Shown one piece after another: positions 1 to 10,800 of a stretch of DNA of 64,000 nucleotides (the first letter of the stretch is position 1; every line of letters begins with the position of its first letter). The stretch lies in NCBI GenBank assembly GCA_032622095.1, contig CP136069.1, forward strand, positions 44,928,194-44,992,193, given 5' to 3'. Both the position numbers and the translations under genes were made by a program. Under the pieces are notes generated by a model. It did no database searches and was not told where the DNA came from. It saw only the letters and a program-made list of their open reading frames with translations. This DNA is from Siphonodentalium dalli (Eukaryota > Mollusca > Scaphopoda > Gadilida > Siphonodentaliidae).

Positions 1-68
1 AACTATCAATGTAGTTATATTGGGCAGACAGGGCTTAAAATATGACGAGAATCAAAATATGATTCTTA

Positions 69-836
69 GGCCAAACAAAAAAAGTATTTTGATTCTCGGG
101 CAATTTTTTTTGAGAATCGATGAGGGAGCGAGGGTTTTATTTTTATTTTTTATTTTTGTTATGGGGATAATGCCCATAGTTAGCATGGGTTATTATACCT
201 TCCCAGGTTAAGAAAATGTAAGGAGAACATTGTTTTGTATAAACTAATGTATTCCACTATAAAGAATTACCAATTATCACATTGTACTACCCGTACATCA
301 AATCAAAATAAAGAGTGACATAAATATGACATTGTACTATCCTACATCATATAGCCTATTATAGGATTTACCAGAATGATATATATATACAATGTATATT
401 TCAAATTACTATTGTTGATATATTTGAAATATGTATGTACCTTTTATAGTATATATCTATTTATATCTATCTATATACTTTAATATTTATCCATCTATAC
501 TATAGTAACTATACATGCTAGCCATAAAAACTTCAAATATTATTATATTAAACCAGCAAACACATCGCCAATACTTGGGGTTTGGGCAGCTTGTGGTGAC
601 AATATACCTGGTAGTTATCTTGCCTAGTGTCTGTTTTTTGAATACTAACACATACACCATTGTATGTCTATAATATTCGATGTTTGAAACAAATAATTTA
701 TGTTTTCTAGTTTCCTATTTTCGTGTTATCATTTGACAGCTTCGGTCAAATTGAAACTCGTAATAAAATGGTTCAACGAGGGCCATTTTTCCAGACGAGG
801 CTATGCCCGAGAATAAAAAAACTTTTTTTTTTGGCC
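69..836. mobile_element. 768-bp MITE with TTA target duplication
   Basis: Both ends read GGCC followed by an A-rich run and GTTTTGATTCTCGGGC-like sequence in inverted orientation. TTA flanks both ends (66-68 and 837-839). A second, inverted copy lies at 30522-31474. No coding capacity was seen. A 3-bp TTA duplication is typical of the PIF/Harbinger group, but the assignment is tentative. Confidence 0.7.
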
Positions 837-839
837 TTA

Positions 840-2288
840 GTTTGATTCTCGTAAAAGCAGCTTATTCGCTGTAGAAATGCTTTATTTTGATTCTCACAAA
901 ATGTTATGGATTGAACTTCTCCCATTCTGAAATAAAAGGGAACTTATAATTGTGAAACTTGATCCTAAGTTCCATTTTACTTACTTTTCAATGTGTTGTG
1001 AAATGCTTGAATCAGGAGATTTCTGCGGCGATACAATCCGAGGGTCCAACTGAAATAAAACACAAGCAATTAAGATTTTTTCGCGAGCAACAATTATGTC
1101 TCGGGAACAAACACATGTCAATCATGCATCCACCTGAAGGGAAACTTCATTTTTATTGTTCAGTCGATTGAAATAAAGCTGGTATTATCCAATCATGTGC
1201 TGAGGCTGCTGGCCGGAAACTAGTTGGTGTACCTGTGCTTTCTGAAAGAGTGATCGACACTGATTAAGGTTATCAACGCATAACCTAAATGGCTAATAAA
1301 GTGACAACCAATTGTTCTTTCCTGAATTGACAGCTTAGGTAGCAATAAACGATTTCCAGCAATTTTGGCCAACTTGGGAGCGGGTACTGTACTTCAAATC
1401 TATGCTGAGCCATTATCTTTGGCATAGGTCCCATCAAGCATGTTTTAATTTTGACAGAAATTGCAGGTGTAATCATATGTCTGTACTTTAGCTTCTTTGT
1501 AAAACTTGTCATTGAGTTATGCCCCTTGGTTTGCACACACAAAACACTCAATTTTACCCATTTTTTTACTCAAATTGACCATTTTCAACCCAAAAACCGA
1601 CCATGACAGAGCGAATGTCAGTAAATAAGCTTTTTCCACCAGATAGATCTATGTTAGAGCTGAGAAATATTTGGAATAGAAAAAAAGTTATCATTTCAAT
1701 TTGAAAAAAATGTCTTGCGAGTGCAGATAACAGAATTCAAGGGAGAGAAATCAGGCTATTTTCCTTTAACCAATAAATAACACAGAGTTGGCCTTCACTG
1801 AATACGAAAAAATCCTGTTGCGTATCCAAATTTTTCACTTTTTTTGTGAACTTTCCCAGTTTTGTAAAATAATTAAACCTTCAAACCAGTAATGACACAG
1901 TTAACACAGGATACACTGGCTGTTAAGCCCCCCAGATACTTATTTTTCTATTTTTCAGACCCCATACAACACAATAAATCGTGTACTGCTACCTTATGAT
2001 TAAAATATTATCACTGTAAACCTATAAATGAATATTTGACCATTCAAATGTATACTTTTAAATGGGACCCGACCAATAACATGAATGCAGTCATACCCCA
2101 TCTGATACCATCTGAGCTAGCAGGCATACCTCAACTAATAGAGCAGTCACACGCTGTCTATATCTATAACCTATGAGAGGACGACGCCACTTCATTGGTT
2201 ATAAAATTCCATTCATTTACATATATTTACATACATCTGATATCTCTTCCGATTTCCCCATAGCGTTACGGTAGACACGCCCCCGTAT
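840..2288. other. Gene-free flank
   Basis: No supported exon was found here on either strand. The stretch 1285-1620 resembles degenerate mollusc repeats ending in phrases such as GGGGCATAACTC. Open frames here are short and do not resemble the missing NUP188 3' exons. Confidence 0.5.
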
Positions 2289-2289
2289 T

Positions 2290-2362
2290 CAATGCGTTCA
2301 TAAACCTATGAACGTAACGTGACGTCACTTTCAATGTCGTTCATAGGTTTATGAACACATTG
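2290..2362. repeat. Inverted repeat enclosing a CRE-like palindrome
   Basis: Two 25-bp arms (2290-2314 and 2338-2362) match at 24 positions. The 23-nt loop contains TGACGTCA at 2320-2327, the consensus cAMP-response element. This may be the core of a small palindromic element; a regulatory role is only a possibility. Confidence 0.7.
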
Positions 2363-2559
2363 GTCCCGGAAATCACCGAGGATTGTCGGACATTACCGAC
2401 TGCTTGAGTATCTAGTCAGCCAATACGCCAATGATTTGATAGCAAACAATATGTAATCGAGGTTCACGATTGGATGGCTAGTGGCATCTAATCGCGAGCA
2501 CGGGTGGCACGAGATGTTCGATTGACTATCAGAATGGTGGTTATAATATAATCCCATAT

Positions 2560-2760
2560 CCCATAATATGTCAAATATAGCGAATTATCGAAATATGAAA
2601 TACAAAGAAAAGGCGAAATATGAAAATACAGCGAAATAGCACGAAAAATCGAAATAGGAAAATACAGCGAAATATAGAGCGAAATATAATAATAGGAAAT
2701 TATTTTTATAAAAGAAATAAAAGTGTTTTTGACGAAATAACGGACATATTTGGAGAAGTG
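2560..2760. repeat. Low-complexity GCGAAATA-like tract
   Basis: Irregular repeats of GCGAAATA and CGAAATATGAAA fill this AT-rich stretch. The reading frames across it have no family resemblance. Confidence 0.6.
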
Positions 2761-2796
2761 TTTTAAAGAGCGTAAGTATATAAATATAAATAATAA

Positions 2797-2932
2797 ACGG
2801 CGGATTCAACGTGGTCATGGGTTTTGACCGCGATAAAAAATCAGCAAACTCTGCATGAACCCCTTCGGGGTTCATGCACTTTGCTGAATTTTTCTCGCGG
2901 TCAAAATCCCATGACCACATTGAAACCGCCGT
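2797..2932. repeat. 136-bp palindromic element
   Basis: Two arms of about 67 bp pair with few mismatches around a tight TTCG centre flanked by CATGAACCCC and GGGGTTCATG. It would fold into a long hairpin. It is probably a short MITE. Confidence 0.75.
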
Positions 2933-4404
2933 TCATTTCTTATGTAATGTACCCAAAACCAAGTGCCCACTGAAATTTTGTTAGCGTTTATTGAGCATGG
3001 ACCACATCAATATTTCTGTTGTAATATGGCCATGTTCGTTTGTTTACAAGGTGACGACACTGAAATGTGTATGCATACCCACAAACTTGCACACAACACT
3101 ATTTTATTGTAATTTATGTGTGTTGTCATTTTAAAACTGTGACCAAAAGAGACATTGCATAAAATTAAAACACTAAAGTATTCATCCACATGCATAATAT
3201 CTATAAATGTTTCCCATTTTATAACACGATTTTTCATAATTAAATACACAGCAACATGTCATGAATAGAGAAACATCGTAAATGACATTTATGCCATACT
3301 CCTCATCATCTGGGTCACTATTTTGGATCTGGATGATTCGGAATGTCATATCTTTCCAGTTGTGTCCCGCTATATTTTAGTGGTTAGAGACAGGTTTATC
3401 ATATTTTTTATTGATATCGTATATGTGCTCCTTCATTCTAACTTTGAATTTTCGCTTTGATTCCCCGACGTATTATTTTGTAGAAACTTTACATGTGAGT
3501 AGGTAGATTGAATTACGTGTGTTGCAGTTCATTCAACCTTTACAGTAATATCTTTTACCTGTGCACAATGATTTGAAATGCAACAATTTTTGCATTGTTT
3601 TGCATATTAAAATTTAAACACTTGGGGTCAGAGCCTGGAATGTACAGATTTTTTATGGTACTTCCCAAAATGGCTGGGTTGGGCAGAGGGCAGGAGGTTT
3701 TTGACCTCACTAAAAGGTCCTGTAGATTGGGGATTCGGCCACTATTAGAATTACTCGTGCGAAACCTTGACATTCCTTTGAGGCTTGTAGGATGTGCCAG
3801 AAGTTCCTAATGTATGGGTAACCTTGCCTTGTTGTGGATTTCCCTCCTTTAAGTGAGGAGCACCCCATTATAATGGGTATAAAAATAATGGAAGTAAAAA
3901 TAAGTAAAATAAGACCAGGTAAAACTACAGTAATGATAAAATAGTTGGTAAAATTGTGGTACTAGTGAGTTAAAAGATTTGTGTGTGCGTAAGTTGCACT
4001 TAAAAACTTTTAAGTTGAGCTTTCATATGTACATATGTACATGTATATTTTTGTTTTGTTTTTAAGATTGGTATAGTTAAAATTGTCGTGTTGACAAGAA
4101 TATTTACAAGTAGTTGTTTTGCCTGTACAGCTCGGCTAGTTTGTCATTTTATATGTGCTAGTCTGCTTCTGTTTTCAGAGTGTTTACTCTATGCACATGG
4201 ATTGAGTATAAGAAATTTCTTGCCAGTTTTTCAATTTGTTCTTTTTCTATATCGATGAGGTTCCAGGTTTCTAGTTTTGTGCAGTCTAAGGTTAATTGGG
4301 TAACAGGACTTACTTTGTGGTTGGAAATCCGAAATAAAGAGGACTCTATTATTTTTGGGTTGTCTCTCTTTGTTCAGAAGTGAGTGTCTGTTCCCAGTGC
4401 TGGA

Positions 4405-4645
4405 TGACTTTTAACCCTTTTTATACTCAATACTCATTGATGAGTAGTTATCCCTTTGGAAATAGCATACCATAGGCCATTTGTTGAACTTAATATCTGA
4501 TCATTTCCCTTTTTATTTACTATCTGTCGTCTGCTCATTTCTTCTGAACACCCCTCCAGATGAATAATAGACCATTCCAGGGTATTATTTTTTTCAATGA
4601 GTGGGAGAATCCATTTAGTATAGAAAGGGATGTTTGATACAAGAT
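4405..4645. repeat. Dispersed repeat, copy 1 of 3
   Basis: This shares blocks such as GGCCATTTGTTGAACTTA, ACCCTCCA(G/A)ATG and GGGAGAATCCATTTAGTA with 46258-46545 and 63600-63810. The ends read like TTAACCCTTT and its inverse, so it may be another TTAA-type MITE. Confidence 0.6.
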
Positions 4646-4746
4646 GCACCTAAATGACAGTCAACTGGGTTATCAAATATATATTACTCATAGAGAATTG
4701 TTTTCCCCCAATATGAAGCAAAGCTGTCATCACAAAACATATTTAC

Positions 4747-4878
4747 CTTATTTAGAATCCTCATACACATATTGTTACATGAAATGAACGTTCCAAAAGT
4801 AATCTCCATATTGTGATCTAAGGACGGTGTGATGAAACTGATTCCCAGGAATGCGTCGTATTCACTGACGTCCATGCT
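4747..4878 (-). CDS. NUP188: NUP188 exon (residues 1022-1065), last one in window
   Basis: The frame is SMDVSEYDAFLGISFITPSL, then MEITFGTFISCNN, ending RILNK. It matches human SLDLAEYNFLFALSFTTPTF and VAPSFGTLLATVN. The acceptor is ATGTTTCAG and the donor is AAG/GTAAAT in phase 0. The next exon should carry the segment matching human KSLLMFTMENCFYLL, but nothing like it was seen between 1 and 4746. Confidence 0.95.
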
Positions 4879-7800
4879 CTGAAACATAAATATCAAGTTT
4901 GTGCTCAGAAAATCGTCATCATATTCTGAAGAGGTTACATGAAAAATGCGATGAAAATAATAAAACTATATTATCCGAATATGTGTTTTTAATTTGCTCG
5001 CCCATTTTGACGTCATCGTAGTTTAGCCACTAGGGTAATCTTAATGACAATCGGGAGGGCTTTCCGATAGTTTCTGGTGGTATTGTTCACAGAATATATC
5101 CTTTAAGCTTGACCGGCTGAAATTGAGATCCTGGATAACACGATTCATGTTATTGAATTTAATGGGTAGCCAGATGAGGAAAACTTGATTAACCTAATCA
5201 TCGAAGCCACTCATTTGCAGAATGAGGTCCCCAGAGGGTGAATTTAATGATGCTACCCCACACAGCGGGCTAACATCACCCAATTCACCTTCTATGTACC
5301 TCATTTTTCTTAGGCCTCATCTGCTGGGAAGTATCTATAATCTCAAATTAATATTGTTTTTAGTTACTTTTTCTCTTCTCTTCTCTTCTCGTTACTTTCA
5401 GAAGATAAAATGCATAAGGTGACTGACTAATGGATGACTAACATCACCAAATTCAACTGGTGAACCTCAATCTGATCCTAAGGTCTCCCATAGCAGTTGA
5501 GGCCTAAGCAGAATGAGGTCTTCAGAGAGTAAATTTGGTGAACGGTAGCATGCTATGTGGGATACCATCACTAAATTCACCCACTGGAGACCTTATTCTG
5601 CAAATGACAGACACACTATTTGCAGCCTTGGCTCTTTTGATCCTCAAGTGTATAACTAATTTAGTAGCAGGAACAGGTTGTTAAATACATAAAATATCAT
5701 TACTAGTATACAGATCTATATATCACTGCCCCCTCCCACAACTTGAAATCGGAAATCGGAAATCAAAATAGCAATTTTCCAAAACTTTGAAAACAGACGC
5801 TGAACAAATAAATCACGGAGAACACCGGCAGATGGCACCCTGAGAAAATATTCTGTCCATTTCACATTTAAAATTCATCAATAAATAACCCACCTTTTGT
5901 AAAAAAATTCATGTATCGACAGATCTAATGTTAACCCTTTACCCAACAGAATGGCCCTGTGCCAATGCATTCTCTTATATATGCGAGTCGACCATAGGTC
6001 GCCTCGCATATATAAGAGAATGCATTGGCTTAACACATTAAAAATTATAAAATTGTTAAAGAATGTAAGAAAAAATGGTAAAAAGTGTTAAAAAAAGATT
6101 TTTTTTAGGCCAATGCATTCTCTTATATATGCGAGGCGACCTATGGTCGACTCGCATATATAAGAGAATGCATTGGCACAGGGCATAACTGTAACCATCA
6201 CAATGTGGTCAATGAGCCGGTTCCAATGATACCCATATTTGTATGGTTCTATTGAGACAGACCGAAGATATTTTAGGCTGTTGAAGCTTTATTTGGCCGG
6301 TTTTGGCCGGTTTGTTGGGTAAAGGGTTAATCTGCACAAATCAGTCGCATATTGAATCCAATTCGCCACTCTTTTCCTATATTTCAGCAATAATATTTCA
6401 AATTAGTTTTTGCATTGAAAATGAACTCAATGACCTATTGGCGAGCACGCACTAAGTATACTTATCATTGATTAGTTAACCCTTTACCCAACAAACCGGC
6501 CAAAACCGGCCAAATAAAGCTTCAACAGCCTAAAATATCTTCGGTCTGTCTCAATAGAACCATACAAATATGGATATCATTGGACCACATTGTGATAGTT
6601 ACAGTTATGCCCTGTGCCAATGCATTCTCTTATATATGCGAGTCGACCATAGGTCGCCTCGCATATATAAGAGAATGCATTGGCCTAAAACAAATCTTTT
6701 TTTAACACTTTTTACCATTTTTTCTTACATTCTTTAACAATTTTATAATTTTTAATGTGTTAAGCCAATGCATTCTCTTATATATGCGAGGCGACCTATG
6801 GTCGACTCGCATATATATAAGAGAATGGATTGGCACATGGCCCTTATGTTGGGTAGAGGGTTAAACCGGTATCACACGTAATTTGTGTACTGCGATGTCT
6901 GTTCTTCATTATGGTGACTTGGATTCAAATAAGTGAACAATGTCTGACCATTCGCCCATGACTAATTCATACATAATAACGTGCTGACTAACCTGGTCCA
7001 GCAGAACCTCACACAGTCCTGGTGTAAACTGTCTCAGAGCAGATAAACATCGGTTCATAATCCGTAGCATGCTGTCAAACGAGAGATATTATGTTCGTTA
7101 TATTTGGATGGGTGATGGGCACAATGTGTATACGACCTATATTAAATGACAGATGTTATGTTCATTATATTTGGATGGGTGACTGGCACAATGTGTATAC
7201 GATCTATATTAATCCAATATAGTAACGTGATGCTATGGAGCAGACACAAAAATCTTAAGGACAGATAGATGGACAGACAGAAAAGACTATATGTATCCAA
7301 TTTTTTTTTTTAATAATAATAAAGCCAACAGCACTCGACTCTTCATAAGACGAAACATCAAAACTGTCAACTATGAGATCAAAGAACTTGCCTACCAAAC
7401 ATATGTACCTCATCGACTCATTAGAAATGGTACAAAAGCATGCTGCCTGCTTCACAACAAATACTACCACAATAGCAGATATCAAAGTGTCACAACACTT
7501 CTTGAACAACTAAATTGACAATCCCTCCAAAACACTGAAGAAAATTATCTACCCTCCAGTTGTACCCAAGCCTTGAAATAGGGTGTCTGTCATTTGCAGA
7601 ATGAGGTCCCCAGAGGGTGAATTTAGTGATGCTACCCCGCATAGCGGGCTAGCATCACCAAATTCACCCTCTGGGAACCTCATTCTGATGAGGTGTAAGC
7701 ACAATGAGGTCCCCAGAGGGTGAATTTGGTGATGCTAGCCCACTATGCGGGGTAGCATCATTAAATTCACCCTCTGGGGACCTCATTCTGCAAATGACAG

Positions 7801-10800
7801 ACACCCTATTTCAAGGCTTGGTTGTACCCTCATTATGTTATTTAAAATCCAACACAAACATGTCGACACTGAATTACCTCTAACACCCTCAAGGAAACAC
7901 AAAGCACCAACACTACCAGCAGAAACTATCTCTAATCATTATATCTACAACATCAAACCCAGACCCTGAAAACCTTCAAAACCATGCTCTCTGCCCACTT
8001 CGCTTCCCCAGTCAACTAACTCTCTGGCGTCGGTGAAACATAATATAAAACTGGATGTTCCAACTAAGGACGAAATATCCTGAGGGCATGAACAGCTCAG
8101 ACACCTTAGGGTGAATAATATTAATCTCTTTTTCATAAATCACCTGTTCCACGTAGTCACCTGTGTTACTCGAAGAGAAAATGACCCCCCAAACATATGA
8201 GGGTCTGATGACAGGCCAGTCAACATACATCAAACTCAAGGGTAGATGGGTGACATATAGCCATTGGAAGCGGAACAAATCGGAGAACATACCTTACGCA
8301 AGCCCCCGAGCACATGAAGACATAATTCTAGAACTTAAGACGATATCGGACAAACAATGCCCATCTACATTCCACAATATAACTCTTCCAACATAAATGC
8401 TAGTGCACACAAGCACATCCGTCGTCTCTCCAATCAATGTAAAAATCTTACATCTGTACTCAAACGAACCGTTTACTAACAGAGAATAGACCCAACACAC
8501 ACTATATTAGGAAAAACCCACATCTTCCCTATACAGGATTTTCCCCATAACACATTACATCACACGACCACTGACCTTCACCTACACTCCCACGCAAGAA
8601 CAATTAGACAAAACACAACCACGTGATACTAACAATGGATACCACTCGCTCCCCAATACAAATAGGCACACGGAAAACCAAGCCAAGTATACACCCATTC
8701 ATGCTCACTAAGGATGAATAATTCCAGAAACAAAACTTGGAACACAAATCACGAACATATGAACATAAAAAAAAACCTTTACATGGCAGAACAACCGCCG
8801 TAACTATCACAAGTGTATACAAACAAAATTCACAGCACATTCCCTGAACGTATTGTGACGTCACAGACAAGTACCAAACCGGGAGATTCCCCTTGGAAGT
8901 TCCATTAACTTCCGAAACTGAATGCCAATAGTCAGTCTAAACTAACAGAAAGATATAAGAAACTCAACTCTTATTTACCCTAATCCACTATGTCACAAAC
9001 AAACATATAAATGTGAATTCTCCTCGAACTCTAATTGTTGTGAACTCATGCACCTAAAAGTATATATAACCTTTACCAAATAAACTTACGTCAAGGTCAA
9101 CCCAAGGTCAAGGTCAAACCAAAGGTCACCACCCAGAATTTATCTATATAAACAAAACAGTACAAGACCTCGTCCCACTTACTCAGAAAAAATATCCGAT
9201 TGCTGATCCTGACACCTGAAGAGCTTAACCCAAGCAAAATCAACAAACCCACTAAACTATAAATATAGTACTAGTATACCAAATACTTATCACCTAAGTT
9301 ATCACACTTAACAAGCAACTTACGAGAACTCAACTCGACAAATGCTATACTAAGACAGTTAGGCTTCCCTTGCTAAACTTTAATCTTGTAACTCTCTGGC
9401 TGGAAATTCAGATTTATGTCAGACTGTCTAAGCACATTCCATTTTTAAATAAATGAAAAAATATAAAAAAAATGATTTCCTGTGTTTATTCTGTGACATG
9501 CCAACTGGCGCATTTGCTAAGTCTTAAAATCAATGAAGCTGGCAAAGTATTCTATAGAAACAGTAATGCCCTAAATAATCGACTCCTTAATGAATGGCAA
9601 CAAGCCATATTTCCGACTAAATCCTGACAAATACCCATAATTCTGCTGTGGTTAAGGAGTCGATTATTTAGGACATTACTGTATATCAAAGGAAATGAAG
9701 GATAGATCATTCCAATGCATTCTTTTATAACTGAACAGAAGTATCTATTTAGTATCGAGTAGTTGAAGATTTGAGCTATCCAATATCCAATATGCCATAA
9801 CACTTATATAAAACCCTATTTAGAAAGGTAAACAATTGTCTAGTTTGATGATGAAATATTTTGAAGGAACATACTAGTTTTGGATTATGAGCAGCTGTGT
9901 GGTTGGTTTGTCGATATCCTCCGTCGATGCCTGTGGCTGAAGGAGCGGCGGTAGAATTGTTGTCGTCCTCATCTCCTTACAAACTGTCTGATCACCTGTT
10001 TGGTGCTGAAGAGGAAATCATAATCTCTATTAATATGTGTTCGGCAATGTCAATGGGATTAAAGACACCCCCCCCCCTCCTCTGATATTATTGATTCTTT
10101 GGACAAGAGAGGTACAGTAATGCCCTAAATAATTGACTCCTTAACCACAGTAGAATTATGGGTAACTTTTCAGGATTTTGTCGGAAATATGGCTTGTTGC
10201 CTTTCATCGGAAAGATCTCTGAGAGCTTTGCGATGAATGGCAATGTCCATTCTGGCATGTGATTTATATAAACAATTTATCTAACTAACCATTCCCAATA
10301 GCATATGAAACCATTTATGAATATAAGAACTGAGCTTCACAAAAGTATTTGGAAGGTAATTACTATAATCGAGAAGTATTTGTAACTGCAATTAATTACT
10401 TTGCACGTCAACATGATTGTACATCTATTTTTAATTATGAATTTTCTAAGTAATTGTAATGAATTGTATTGCCGAGTTAATTGAACTATCTCCCTGGTCA
10501 GTGACTATATCAACTCACATAATTCACTGACAAGTAGTGCGACCGATCTACTTACTGAAATGATGTGCTGCAGGTATTTAGGTCGAATCATTAAGGAGAT
10601 GAACGTCTGAAACATGGACACCATGCTTGTCTGAAATAAATCAAATCAATAAATGACATTTCATGTATTAACGGTATATTGAAAGAAATACTAATATTTT
10701 ATTTATATTCCTTTAAAATTGGATATGCGAGAAAAACAATATTTTCCTAAAAAAGTTAAATATATATCTCCTAGAAGTATCTTGCCCACTGAACTATATG

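Noticed and set aside
1285-1551. Candidate for missing NUP188 3' exon
   Set aside because: No similarity to the expected KSLLMFTMENCF segment; the DNA looks like a dispersed repeat.
2585-2920. 111-codon minus ORF
   Set aside because: It covers low-complexity GCGAAATA repeats and a palindrome; composition is extreme.
7945-8870. Cluster of short minus and plus ORFs suggesting a viral insert
   Set aside because: Strand skew explains the open frames. No viral domain or motif was recognised.
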